57,316 bases of DNA from Anaerolineae bacterium (GTDB lineage: Bacteria; Chloroflexota; Anaerolineae; Anaerolineales; UBA4823). The stretch spans positions 1 through 57,316 of the forward strand of contig QEXX01000053.1 of assembly GCA_003130835.1 (NCBI GenBank). Direction: 5' to 3'. The notes below the pieces were generated by a model. That model was not told the origin of the DNA and searched no databases. It worked only from the letters and a program-made list of their open reading frames with translations. Within the stretch, counting starts at the first letter, position 1, and every line of letters starts with the position of its first letter. This document shows, piece after piece, positions 16,907-25,207 of the stretch. The translations under genes were made by a program, and so were the position numbers.

Positions 16907-17926
16907 CTAAAGATATTCGCGCAGGATTCTGGCTCGACTGGGATGCCGCAAGCGCCGTAAGGCCTGCAGTTCAATCTGACGAATGCGTTCTCGCGTCAAG
17001 CCAAATTTGTCACCCACTTCTTCCAAAGTCAACTGCCTGGGATACCCCAAGCCAAAACGCAAGCGCAGCACGCGCGCCTCACGCGGGCTGAGCGTAGAAA
17101 GCACCTGTTCCACCTGCTCCTGAAGCATCAATTGTTGGACAGCGTCATAGGGTTGCTCCGCCATTTCATCTTCGATGAAAGCTCCAAATTCCGCATCTTC
17201 CTCATCCCCATACGGGTCTTCAAGCGAGAGCGGTGGTTGAGACATCTGCAAGACCCAATCCACTTTTCCGGGTGGTACGTTCAGTTCTGAAGCCAATTCC
17301 TGCGAGGTGGGCATTCTGCCCAAGTCTTGCTCCAGGGCATGAGCCGCCTGTTGAAACTGGCGCACGCGATCGCCTAGATAGACCGGCAAGCGGATCGTGC
17401 GGCTCTGCATGGCAATGGCGCGCATGACGGCTTGACGGATCCACCAAGTAGCATAGGTGGAAAAACGAAATCCGCGCTGGTATTCGAACTTTTCGACGGC
17501 GCGGATTAGACCCAAATTGCCCTCTTGGATGAGGTCGCTCAGTGGCACCCCGCAGCCAATATAGCGCCGTGCGATGGAAATCACCAAACGTGTATTAGCC
17601 TTAATCAAATGTTCACGCGCTGCTAAGCCATCGCTGATCAAGGCTTTGAGTTTAGCCAACTTCCTCTTGCTAATTCTGCCTTTGGTGCTTGCAAGTTCAA
17701 GCTGGGCTTGTTTGCCTCGCTCAAAACGGCACGCTAATTCAATCTCTTCCTGATGACTCAGCAGGGGAACGGCCGCCATCTCACGCAGATAGATATCAAG
17801 GGTGTCATCGGGAAAATGATCCGAATTCTCATCGAAATCCTCCAGCTCCACCGATTCCACCTCGTTCAGAGACGGCAATAGAAACGGATTGACATCCTCA
17901 ACAAGCTTTGCCTCGGATAGAACCAT
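16907..17926 (-). CDS. RNA polymerase sigma factor, RpoD/SigA family (group 1 or 2)
   Basis: The 339-residue protein has region 1.2 (DTLDIYLREMAAVPLLSHQEE), a short charged insert (KGRISKRKLAKLKALI), region 2 with the core-binding and -10 recognition helices (LIQEGNLGLIRAVEKFEYQRGFRFSTYATWWIRQA, split here by function), region 3 (LASELNVPPGKVDWVL, SLEDPYGDEEDAEFG) and region 4 (LSPREARVLRLRFGL, LTLEEVG, TRERIRQIE). It is short for a principal sigma factor because region 1.1 is missing, so it may be the principal one in a short form or a secondary RpoD-like factor. ATG 17926 is chosen because AGGGAGGG lies six bases upstream; ATG 17932 abuts that site. It follows yceD by 42 bases and is probably in the same operon. 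Confidence 0.9.
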   Translation of the reverse strand: MVLSEAKLVEDVNPFLLPSLNEVESVELEDFDENSDHFPDDTLDIYLREMAAVPLLSHQEEIELACRFERGKQAQLELASTKGRISKRKLAKLKALISDGLAAREHLIKANTRLVISIARRYIGCGVPLSDLIQEGNLGLIRAVEKFEYQRGFRFSTYATWWIRQAVMRAIAMQSRTIRLPVYLGDRVRQFQQAAHALEQDLGRMPTSQELASELNVPPGKVDWVLQMSQPPLSLEDPYGDEEDAEFGAFIEDEMAEQPYDAVQQLMLQEQVEQVLSTLSPREARVLRLRFGLGYPRQLTLEEVGDKFGLTRERIRQIELQALRRLRHPSRARILREYL

Positions 17927-17968
17927 GCGCATCCCTCCCTCGCTAGAACAGGCAAACAAGACCAAAAG

Positions 17969-18490
17969 CTACTCGATTTCGTTGTGCTCGAACCACGTTT
18001 TTAATTTCGATAACCTTGGATCGAACTCTTCTTCAGGATGATAGCAGACACCTTCGTTTTGATCAGCGCCACAAATTGGACAAAGTCCTTTACAGCTTGG
18101 CATGCACAACGGCTGAATTGGAATGGCTAAAAGCATGTACTCGCGCACCAAAGGCGCAAGGTCGATCTGGGCATCATCGGGCAATAGCAAACCGCTTTCG
18201 CTCATCCCGTTGCGTGAGAAAGCGTACAATTCCGTAAAATCAACCTCTAAGGGTAAGGTAAAATCCTTCAAGCATCGCACACATTGACTCGGGGTTGTTG
18301 CGCCCATGACCGCGTGCAGCAACAACCCTTGAGCAGTGCGGGTAATATGTACGCTGCCACTTAAGTCATCTAAAATTAAGTCAGATTCAAGAACGATATG
18401 GGAGATGTCAATATCAAAATCTCGGCTCTCACCAACGGGAAGACCAACGATAAAACCAGCGTTGAGACGAAGGGGACCTTTCGCGACCAC
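17969..18490 (-). CDS. yceD: YceD/DUF177-family zinc-binding protein
   Basis: The 173-residue protein has the DUF177 layout: a beta-rich N-terminal half, a VRCLKDFTLPLEVDF segment, and the C-terminal signature CMPSCKGLCPICGADQNEG with its four-Cys zinc site. Homologues are linked to 23S rRNA maturation in bacteria and chloroplasts and usually stand just before rpmF (ribosomal protein L32). Here no rpmF follows; the next gene is a sigma factor. The start is GTG 18490, without a Shine-Dalgarno sequence, about 23 bases from the predicted transcription start of a perfect consensus promoter. Confidence 0.8.
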   Translation of the reverse strand: MVAKGPLRLNAGFIVGLPVGESRDFDIDISHIVLESDLILDDLSGSVHITRTAQGLLLHAVMGATTPSQCVRCLKDFTLPLEVDFTELYAFSRNGMSESGLLLPDDAQIDLAPLVREYMLLAIPIQPLCMPSCKGLCPICGADQNEGVCYHPEEEFDPRLSKLKTWFEHNEIE

Positions 18491-18519
18491 GGATCAACCA
18501 AATGCGGAAGGATACAAAA

Positions 18520-18548
18520 ATTATAGCATAACCCTTTCAATCTGTCAA
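18520..18548 (-). promoter_or_regulatory. Perfect consensus sigma-70 promoter for yceD and the sigma factor
   Basis: The minus strand reads TTGACA (18548-18543), exactly 17 bases, TATAAT (18525-18520). Both hexamers are perfect, which predicts strong constitutive expression. Confidence 0.88.
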
Positions 18549-18563
18549 GAATTACTATATATT

Positions 18564-18591
18564 TTGTATTTGCAGAATTTCAATGTAAAAT
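18564..18591 (+). promoter_or_regulatory. Possible promoter of rdgB
   Basis: TTGTAT (18564-18569), 16 bases, TAAAAT (18586-18591). The rdgB ATG is 12 bases after the -10 box, so the leader would be about six bases or less. It is divergent from the yceD promoter. Confidence 0.45.
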
Positions 18592-18603
18592 TTATTGGAC
18601 AAA

Positions 18604-19212
18604 ATGAACCCATTCGCTAAACTGTTGCTCGCCACCTCGAATGATGGAAAAATCCAGGAAATGCGCGCCTTCCTATCTGGTTTGCCGATCGAGCTTTTGG
18701 ATTTGCGCCATCTTGCGTTGCACCTCCACATCACCGAAGACGGTGCAACCTATGCGGAAAATGCAGCCAAAAAAGCTTTGGCGTACATCCATGCTAGCGG
18801 CCTGCCAACCCTGGCAGATGATTCCGGCTTGGAAGTTGATGCTCTCAATGGCGAACCCGGTATCCGTTCGGCGCGGTACACCAACATCCCCAACGCAACC
18901 GATGCCGACCGCTGTGAATACCTCTTGTCCCGTCTAAAGGACAAACCCCGCCCTTGGACAGCACGTTTCCGCTGCGTGCTTGCCCTGGCTCTGCCGGGAC
19001 AAGACGTGAGATTCTTTGAGGGAGTTTGTGAAGGGGAGATTATCCCCGAGCCGCGCGGCACAGGCGGTTTCGGTTACGATCCAATTTTCTTGCTCCCTGC
19101 CCTAAACCAAACCATGGCAGAACTCAGCACCCCCCAAAAGAATTCGCTTAGCCACCGTGGTCGCGCTTTACAAAGTTTGCTGTCTTACCTTACCAGATTG
19201 TTAAGCGAATAG
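18604..19212 (+). CDS. rdgB: Non-canonical purine NTP pyrophosphatase (RdgB/HAM1)
   Basis: The enzyme removes ITP, dITP and XTP from the nucleotide pool by hydrolysis to the monophosphates. Family motifs are intact: LLATSNDGKIQEM at the start, ITEDGATYAENAAKKA, the LADDSGLEVDALNGEPGIRSARY substrate-site segment, GTGGFGYDPIFLLP, and the closing NSLSHRGRAL. It is 202 residues, the usual size. ATG 18604 fits the family N-terminus; a TTG at 18595 in frame is less likely. The sensor-kinase gene begins about 10 bases after the stop and is probably in the same operon. Confidence 0.94.
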   Translation: MNPFAKLLLATSNDGKIQEMRAFLSGLPIELLDLRHLALHLHITEDGATYAENAAKKALAYIHASGLPTLADDSGLEVDALNGEPGIRSARYTNIPNATDADRCEYLLSRLKDKPRPWTARFRCVLALALPGQDVRFFEGVCEGEIIPEPRGTGGFGYDPIFLLPALNQTMAELSTPQKNSLSHRGRALQSLLSYLTRLLSE

Positions 19213-19222
19213 CTAGAAAAGT

Positions 19223-21010
19223 GTGTTTGAATCGACTTGGATCAAAAATATAGATAGAATGAACCGGTCCAAAACTCCACTCACCTTGTGGGATCTGCTG
19301 AGCGTCAGCCTGCGTTGGATGTTCCTGCTGTTGCTGGCACTCTCTGGTGAGATTCCTTTTCCTACGAAGCTCGTCCTTTTCGCTTATGGCAGCATAAATC
19401 TAGGGTACTTAATCTGGTTAGCTTATTCCTCCTTTGCCCTACAACTGCGAAGGTTGAGCGTAGTTTTGGATTTCGTCCTGAGTGCGTCGGTCTTACTGCT
19501 GAGCGGAGATTCGTTCTTCACCTTTGGGTGGGTATCCCTATTACCCTTCCTTAGCGCAGCGATGAACTTGCCATTCTACGGGTTGATTGGGGTCGCCATC
19601 CTTAATCTGATTTGCTTTGGCTGGCTGTTTTTCACCCGAGCGGTTTCCTCCCCATTCCTAACCATAATGCTTGCCTATTCGGTCAGCTATTTGTTGCTAG
19701 GCAGTGTAGTCAATTTTGGATTGCTGCAAATCCGACAGCATGTTTCCTCAAAACCAACCGCACCAAAACCATCGAACTCATCACGCCAAGAATTTGAAAG
19801 CGAACGGCGTCATGCCCTGTATCGGCTGATCAACACCATCAGTGCTACATTGAATTATCAGCGCGTGCTTGAAACGGCTCTGGATACCAGCACCCAAGCG
19901 CTCTTGTCTGATGACGGGTCAGAGAATCAATTGGTGTCTGCCGTATTGGAGGTCGAAGAAGCGCCCAACGGAAAGGCAGGTTTGCGAGTTGCCACTGCCC
20001 GCCACTTCACCCCCGCCGATCAGCGGATTGCTTTTTCTCTAAATAGCAAGATTTTACACGCCGCCCTCGAAAACGATCAGCCTACCCTGCAATACCATCC
20101 GATGCGAGACCCGGAGCTTAGCCGGGCAGTCTCTCTGCGCCATTGTCAAGCCGTCTACCTTTTACCGTTGCGTAAAGGTTTGCAAGTGTATGGCTTATTG
20201 CTCTATGCCCATCCCAAGATAGATTATTTCACCTCCGAACGCTGCGAAATTCTGCAAGTCATCGCAAACCAAGTGATGGTCGCCCTGGAAAACGCCTTGC
20301 TTTATCAAAAGTTGGAAGAAGAGAAGGAGCGGATTATCGAGATCCAAGAGGAAGCCCGCAAAAAATTAGCTCGCGATCTACACGATGGCCCAACCCAATC
20401 GGTCTCTGCCCTTGCCATGCGGGTCAACTTTGCCCGACGTTTGCTCGAGCGTGACCCACGCGCAACCGCCGAAGAACTCTACAAAATTGAGGAATTAGCT
20501 CGTCGCACAACCAAAGAGGTTCGGCACATGCTCTTCACCCTGCGGCCTTTGGTGCTGGAGTCACAGGGCTTAATTGCGGCTTTAGAGGCAATGGCTGAAA
20601 AAATGATGGAAACTTACCAGCAAAAAGTGATCGTCCAGGCTGATCCAACCACCATCCAAGATTTAGAGCTCAACAAACAAAGCGTGATCTTCGCTATCGC
20701 TGAGGAAGCCGTCAACAACGCCCGCAAACACGCCAAAGCCGACCATATCTGGGTGCGCTTGAATATCGCCGCTGCGGATATCTTGCTGTTAGAAATCGTG
20801 GATGACGGGGTTGGTTTTGATGCGGCCACGCTCGCTAATGGTTACGAACAGCGCGGCAGTCTTGGGATGGTCAATATGCGCGAGCGAACCGAATTAGTCA
20901 ACGGCATCTTTCAGATCGATTCACAGCCAGAAAAAGGCACAACCGTGCGGGTCTGGATCCCACTTAACGAAAATGCAGCCGACCGCCTCAAAAAAGGGTC
21001 TTTCAGATAA
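19223..21010 (+). CDS. Membrane sensor histidine kinase, NarL-partner type (GAF + HisKA_3)
   Basis: The first 170 residues hold about six hydrophobic segments, an integral membrane sensor of MASE-like form. A GAF domain follows (about 195-370), then a coiled helix and a HisKA_3 phosphotransfer domain (KLARDLHDGPTQSVSALAMR, phospho-His near 392). The ATPase domain has AEEAVNNARKHAKA, DDGVGFDAA and GSLGMVNMRER. Kinases of this class signal to LuxR/NarL-type regulators; no such regulator lies next to it here. GTG 19223 keeps the gene close to rdgB; ATG 19259 is an alternative and neither has a strong ribosome site. The alpha/beta hydrolase gene follows 12 bases later. Confidence 0.87.
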   Translation: MFESTWIKNIDRMNRSKTPLTLWDLLSVSLRWMFLLLLALSGEIPFPTKLVLFAYGSINLGYLIWLAYSSFALQLRRLSVVLDFVLSASVLLLSGDSFFTFGWVSLLPFLSAAMNLPFYGLIGVAILNLICFGWLFFTRAVSSPFLTIMLAYSVSYLLLGSVVNFGLLQIRQHVSSKPTAPKPSNSSRQEFESERRHALYRLINTISATLNYQRVLETALDTSTQALLSDDGSENQLVSAVLEVEEAPNGKAGLRVATARHFTPADQRIAFSLNSKILHAALENDQPTLQYHPMRDPELSRAVSLRHCQAVYLLPLRKGLQVYGLLLYAHPKIDYFTSERCEILQVIANQVMVALENALLYQKLEEEKERIIEIQEEARKKLARDLHDGPTQSVSALAMRVNFARRLLERDPRATAEELYKIEELARRTTKEVRHMLFTLRPLVLESQGLIAALEAMAEKMMETYQQKVIVQADPTTIQDLELNKQSVIFAIAEEAVNNARKHAKADHIWVRLNIAAADILLLEIVDDGVGFDAATLANGYEQRGSLGMVNMRERTELVNGIFQIDSQPEKGTTVRVWIPLNENAADRLKKGSFR

Positions 21011-21022
21011 AGGAGCAAAGTT

Positions 21023-21796
21023 ATGCCTTATACTGGAGGCATCTATTACACCCTCTCTCAACCCAAAAAGTCACCGTCAACTACGCCGCTTGTCCTCATT
21101 CACGGTGCCGGGGGGATGAGTTTTTCTTGGCCACCGCAAGTACGGCGTTTACCTAACCTCACCGTGCTCGCCCCAGACCTTCCGAACCACGGGAAATCGG
21201 CTGCTCAAGCCGTTCAAACCCTTGAGGAAATGGCTTTTACCCTGCTCAAATGGCTGGATCAGCTTGGCATTGCGCAAGTAGCGCTGTGTGGTCATTCCAT
21301 GGGGGCAGCCATCAGTTTACTGCTCGCCCTTCACGCCCCGCAGCGCGTGTGCAAGCTCATCCTGATCGGCACTGCAGCACGTTTGGCTGTTAACCCAACC
21401 CTATTGGAACTTGCCGCCCAGCCCGACACCTTGCCCAAAGCGGTTGAACTGCTCATCCAGTGGTCATTTGCCCCCAGCACCTCTCAGCGCATTAAAGAAC
21501 TTACTGCACGTCGCCTGCTCGAGAGTCATCCTGCCGTCCTGTATCAGGATTTGGCGGCTTGTAACCGCTTTGATCTCTCCACAGAACTCAGCCAAATTCA
21601 GCAACCGGCTCTCGTCTTAACCGGTGAGCTTGACCGCATGACTCCCGTTGCTAACGCTCAATGGCTGGCAAGTCACCTACCCAACGCCCAATTAGAAATC
21701 CTGCCTGGCGGCGGGCATATGGTCGTGTTAGAACAGCCCGACCAGATTACCCAAAAGCTCTTAGCATTCTTAACCAAATCGGCCTGTGACGCTTAA
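21023..21796 (+). CDS. Alpha/beta hydrolase
   Basis: A 257-residue alpha/beta-hydrolase-fold protein. The oxyanion-hole segment is HGAGGMSFSW (about residues 30-39), the nucleophile elbow is GHSMG (Ser near 93), the acid lies in the TGELDRMTPV strand, and the catalytic His in GGGHMVV near the C-terminus. The set is complete, so it should be an active esterase, lipase or related enzyme; the substrate is not evident. AAGGAG precedes ATG 21023. It is cytoplasmic by sequence and probably co-transcribed with the kinase and rdgB. Confidence 0.85.
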   Translation: MPYTGGIYYTLSQPKKSPSTTPLVLIHGAGGMSFSWPPQVRRLPNLTVLAPDLPNHGKSAAQAVQTLEEMAFTLLKWLDQLGIAQVALCGHSMGAAISLLLALHAPQRVCKLILIGTAARLAVNPTLLELAAQPDTLPKAVELLIQWSFAPSTSQRIKELTARRLLESHPAVLYQDLAACNRFDLSTELSQIQQPALVLTGELDRMTPVANAQWLASHLPNAQLEILPGGGHMVVLEQPDQITQKLLAFLTKSACDA

Positions 21797-21897
21797 TCCC
21801 ATTAACCCTTGCCCTTCAGGCAGGAAGCGGGACAACAGAATCAGGCTCTCCAAAAATGGCACTGTCCAGAAACCCATTGACCACTGAAAATTTTCCC

Positions 21898-21926
21898 TTG
21901 AAGACATCGCAAGTCTGGGTTATAAT
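21898..21926 (+). promoter_or_regulatory. Promoter of tRNA-Val, possibly also serving thrS
   Basis: TTGAAG (21898-21903), 17 bases, TATAAT (21921-21926). Transcription would start near 21933, six bases before the mature tRNA. No separate promoter is visible between the tRNA and the T-box. Confidence 0.75.
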
Positions 21927-21938
21927 TTCGGGGTGTGC

Positions 21939-22015
21939 GGGCGGATAGCTCAGTTGGTTAGAGCACTGCGTTGACATCGCAGAGGTCGCAGGTTCGAGCC
22001 CTGTTCCGCCCACCA
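21939..22015 (+). tRNA. tRNA-Val, anticodon GAC
   Basis: A 77-base cloverleaf: acceptor GGGCGGA with TCCGCCC, D-arm TAGCTCAGTTGGTTAGAGC, anticodon stem CTGCG/CGCAG around TTGACAT with anticodon GAC (reads GUC and GUU Val codons), T-arm with GGTTCGAGCC, discriminator A and an encoded CCA. The T-box leader begins about 10 bases after the CCA. Confidence 0.97.
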
Positions 22016-22025
22016 GAAACCGCGT

Positions 22026-22260
22026 TGATCGGGACGAGTAGCCCTGTCAACCTTGACCCAGAGAGCAGAGACCGCTGGCTGAGAGTCTTTGCACAAGGCA
22101 AGGGCGAAAACCACCCGGGAGCTTAACCCTGAACTGAGGCTGCTCATAGTAAGGGGAACGGAACACCCCGTTATCGGTGTAATGAGATGGACTGTGTATC
22201 AGTTCAATCTGGGTGGAACCGTGTGAGCAATCGCTCTCGCCCCAGGGCGGGAGTTTTTTT
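22026..22260 (+). ncRNA. T-box riboswitch controlling thrS
   Basis: The leader has the classic parts: GGGACGAGTAG at the base of stem I (22031-22041), the AGAGAGC-like and GCTGGCTGAGAG distal elements (about 22060-22085), a specifier region with ACC at 22110-22112 followed by A (a Thr codon, within GAAAACCACC), and the conserved T-box TGGGTGGAACCGTG (22210-22223). The terminator stem CTCTCGCC (22234-22241) with GGCGGGAG (22246-22253) is followed by seven T. Uncharged tRNA-Thr should bind the specifier and the T-box bulge and favour the antiterminator, turning on thrS when threonine charging falls. Confidence 0.92.
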
Positions 22261-22329
22261 GTTTTCCCTGACTCTGCGATCTGCTTTTTGAACATCTGTG
22301 CGTGTTGCATGCTGAATTTGGAGGTAGGA

Positions 22330-24120
22330 ATGAATAAAAAAGCCGAAAAACAACCTGAAGACGACTTGCTTTTTCGAATCCGTCATTCAACAGCCCATGT
22401 GATGGCGCAAGCGGTTTTGGAGTTGTTCCCGGACGGCAAATACACCATCGGGCCGGCGATCGAGGACGGTTTTTATTACGATTTTGACCTGCCACGCAAT
22501 TTGACCCCAGAGGACTTAGAGAAGATTGAACGGCGCATGAAAGAGATCATCCGCCAAAATCATGCTTTTAAGAAAAAGGTGGTCTCCGCCGAAGAAGCGC
22601 GCCAAATTTTCAAAGATCAGCCCTATAAACTCGAACTGATCAACGACTTGGAAAAGGGGGGCACGGATGAACACGGCAATCCCTTGACCGAAAAGCCAGA
22701 AATTTCCATTTATACCCATGATACGTTTGTCGATCTGTGTCGCGGCCCCCATGTCGAAAACACTTCGCAGATCAACCCAGAGGCTATCAAGCTCATTAAC
22801 GTTGCTGGAGCCTACTGGCGGGGCAACGAGAAAAACCCCATGTTGCAACGCATCTACGGCACAGCCTGGCACACCAAAGAAGAACTTGAAGAATATCTTT
22901 GGCGCTTGGAAGAAGCGAAAAAGCGCGATCATCGCCGCCTTGGTAAAGAGCTGGGCCTATTTAGCACCTCTCAAGAAGTCGGCAGCGGCCTGATTCTTTG
23001 GCATCCTAAGGGAGCCTTGATTCGACATCTGGCAGAAGAATATTGCAAACAAGAACACCTGGCAAACGGCTATGATTTGGTCTATTCCCCCCACATCGGT
23101 CGCGCAACGTTATGGGAAACCAGCGGTCATCTGGCATGGTACAAGGAAAACATGTATGCGCCAATTGATATCGAAGGGGAAGAGTATTTCTTAAAACCGA
23201 TGAACTGCCCTTTCCACATTATGATCTACAAAAGCCAGATTCACAGCTACCGCGACCTGCCCATGCGTCTCGCCGAGTGGGGCACGGTCTACCGCTACGA
23301 GCGCAGTGGGGTCTTACATGGGTTGATGCGGGTACGCGGTTTCACCCAAGATGATGCCCACCTCTTCTGTCGTCCCGATCAAATGCCCGAAGAGATCGAC
23401 CGCGTGCTCAATTTTTGCTTGCACATTTTACAAGCCTTCGGGATGAATGAATTTCACGCCTATCTTTCTACTCGCGACCCAGAAAAATCGGCTGGTGAAG
23501 CCAGCCGCTGGGAAGATGCCACCCAAGCCCTCAAGATGGCGCTCGACCGGGCTGGCTTGTCGTATGACATCGATCCGGGGGGAGCCGCCTTTTATGGGCC
23601 GAAGATCGACTTAAAAATGATCGATGCCCTGGGGCGCGAATGGCAACTCAGCACCATTCAATTTGACTTCAACCTACCCGAGCGCTTTGACCTGACCTTT
23701 ATCGGCGAAGATGGCAAAGCGTATCGACCGTATATGATTCATCGCGCCTTGTTGGGTTCGATGGAACGCTTCATGGGCGTCCTAATCGAACATTTCGCCG
23801 GCGCTTTTCCGGTTTGGTTGTCACCAGTACAAGCGGTCTTAATTCCGATTGCCGATCGTCACCTGGACTACGCTCGTCAGGTAGCCGCACAGCTCAAGGC
23901 AGCCGGTTTACGCGTCGAAGTCGACCAGCGTAGCGAACGGATGAACGCCAAAATCCGCGATGCGCAGACGCAGAAAATCCCCTATATGCTGGTGGTTGGA
24001 GATAAAGAACAGGAGAACAACCAAGTTGCCTTACGCCTGCGTTCGGGTGAAAACCCCGGCCCGATGAGCGTAGAAACTTTTCTCGAACGCGCCCGTCAAG
24101 ATATCGCTGCCCATCGCTAA
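22330..24120 (+). CDS. thrS: Threonyl-tRNA synthetase without TGS domain
   Basis: The enzyme charges tRNA-Thr. The 596-residue protein starts directly with the second editing-type domain: HSTAH (19-23) and CRGPH. The class II catalytic core follows, with LKPMNCPFHIMIYKS, YRYERSGVLHGLMRVRGFTQDDAH (split by an insert-free core) and GSMERFMGVLIEH, then the anticodon-binding domain to the end. The N-terminal TGS domain of the common bacterial enzyme is missing, so it is about 45 residues shorter. ATG 22330 is chosen because GGAGG lies five bases before it; the frame is open upstream, but only across the T-box. Confidence 0.96.
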   Translation: MNKKAEKQPEDDLLFRIRHSTAHVMAQAVLELFPDGKYTIGPAIEDGFYYDFDLPRNLTPEDLEKIERRMKEIIRQNHAFKKKVVSAEEARQIFKDQPYKLELINDLEKGGTDEHGNPLTEKPEISIYTHDTFVDLCRGPHVENTSQINPEAIKLINVAGAYWRGNEKNPMLQRIYGTAWHTKEELEEYLWRLEEAKKRDHRRLGKELGLFSTSQEVGSGLILWHPKGALIRHLAEEYCKQEHLANGYDLVYSPHIGRATLWETSGHLAWYKENMYAPIDIEGEEYFLKPMNCPFHIMIYKSQIHSYRDLPMRLAEWGTVYRYERSGVLHGLMRVRGFTQDDAHLFCRPDQMPEEIDRVLNFCLHILQAFGMNEFHAYLSTRDPEKSAGEASRWEDATQALKMALDRAGLSYDIDPGGAAFYGPKIDLKMIDALGREWQLSTIQFDFNLPERFDLTFIGEDGKAYRPYMIHRALLGSMERFMGVLIEHFAGAFPVWLSPVQAVLIPIADRHLDYARQVAAQLKAAGLRVEVDQRSERMNAKIRDAQTQKIPYMLVVGDKEQENNQVALRLRSGENPGPMSVETFLERARQDIAAHR

Positions 24121-24161
24121 GCAAGCCTGACACCAGCATAAAATTTAAATTTCTCTTTATG

Positions 24162-24201
24162 GACCTTGCAGGACAATCGCTGTTCTGCAAGGTCTTTCCT
24201 T
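24162..24201 (+). terminator. Rho-independent terminator after thrS
   Basis: GACCTTGCAG (24162-24171) pairs perfectly with CTGCAAGGTC (24185-24194), followed by TTTCCTT. It lies about 40 bases after the thrS stop. Confidence 0.8.
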
Positions 24202-24389
24202 AAGAAAACGCTGAAAACCACCACGCCATGAACGACTCACCCAGCGACCATAGATGCCTCGCTACAAAATTGCAATGGATTTCCCTAGCCATTTTACAAA
24301 TTTGTGAGGTAAATCTTGGCATTCTGCGAATAAAATGAGGATAAGCAACATCGCTTATATGGTGTCATTGCTTGATTTCCTAACTCACC

Positions 24390-24470
24390 TTACGCAGTAG
24401 CGCGAGATTTATCTCGTGGTTTCAGGCGACATGAATGTCGCGGCACGAATGAACTGCGTAACGTCAGTTC
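24390..24470 (+). promoter_or_regulatory. Structured 5' leader before the pilin-like gene
   Basis: TTACGCAGT (24390-24398) is complementary to ACTGCGTAA (24453-24461) and would enclose two hairpins, CGAGA-TTTA-TCTCG (24403-24416) and GCGACA-TGAA-TGTCGC (24426-24441). A competing hairpin GAACTG/CAGTTC (24451-24456, 24465-24470) shares bases with the outer helix. The ribosome site GGAGGTG follows at 24483. I see no match to a known riboswitch class. The rest of the 24202-24493 gap holds no gene that I can support. Confidence 0.5.
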
Positions 24471-24493
24471 CTAAGTCTCAGCGGAGGTGCGCA

Positions 24494-25186
24494 ATGGGTT
24501 CCAGTGAAGAAGGCCAAGGCTTGGTCGAATATGCGATCTTGATCAGCCTTGTGGCTATCTCAAGCTTGTTAGTTCTGCAGGTATTTGGAGTCTCTGTAGG
24601 ACAGCTCTACTGCGATGTCGCCGAAGCCATCAACCTGAAATCTGCTTGCACTGCCAAAGCCATCTGTGAAGATACCTTTGACTCATTGGACAATTGGAAG
24701 ACCCACTATGGAAAGCCGCTTGCCAATCAAGGACAAGTTTGCCTTAGTAAGGGCGTCCAAATGTATAACCTCTGTTCTATGGAGGCTAATGTCCAAAACT
24801 ACACTGTTCGGTTGGAAAACGCCTATCTGTATCAGGGAGATGGCTATGGTATTTTCTTCCGCACCAGCTATAACGCAAAAGGCGCTAACGGATATATTTT
24901 TCAATATGATCCAGGCTTAAAGGCCTTTGTGATCCGTAAGTGGATAAATGGCAAAGAAATTTGGCAACCCATCGCCAAAACGCCGATCCCCAAAGATTAT
25001 CCCATCTACAACACCCCCCATACCGTAGAAATTCGCGTTCAAGATAATCTCTACACCGTGATCCTTGATGGAGAGAAAATTCTTGAAGCCACAGATGACA
25101 CCTACACCAAAGGCGGCATTGGCTTGCGCACTTGGGATGATACACAATTCTGCGGCGACCAAATCTCTTTGCTGTCGAATCCATAA
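24494..25186 (+). CDS. Flp/Tad pilin-like N-terminus fused to a LamG-like domain
   Basis: Residues 1-35 are a type IVb pilin start: a short polar leader ending in Gly7, then QGLVEYAILISLVAIS, with Glu at +5 and Tyr at +6 after the Gly, exactly as in Flp pilins cut by a prepilin peptidase. Instead of stopping at 50-70 residues the protein goes on to 230. The C-terminal part (about 60-230; EDTFDSLDNWKTHYG, GYGIFFRTSYN, YIFQYDPGLKAFVIRKW, GGIGLRTWDDTQF) looks like a concanavalin-like or DUF1080-type beta sandwich that often binds sugars. It is likely an envelope-anchored or pilus-tip protein. ATG 24494 has a strong GGAGGTG site; the in-frame GTG at 24416 lies inside the leader structure. Confidence 0.72.
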   Translation: MGSSEEGQGLVEYAILISLVAISSLLVLQVFGVSVGQLYCDVAEAINLKSACTAKAICEDTFDSLDNWKTHYGKPLANQGQVCLSKGVQMYNLCSMEANVQNYTVRLENAYLYQGDGYGIFFRTSYNAKGANGYIFQYDPGLKAFVIRKWINGKEIWQPIAKTPIPKDYPIYNTPHTVEIRVQDNLYTVILDGEKILEATDDTYTKGGIGLRTWDDTQFCGDQISLLSNP

Positions 25187-25207
25187 CTGAGACAACGGGA
25201 GGTCAAG

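Noticed and set aside
16437-16960. Plus-strand frames opposite the metG start and leader
   Set aside because: They are shadows of metG and of the sigma-factor end, without ribosome sites or domains.
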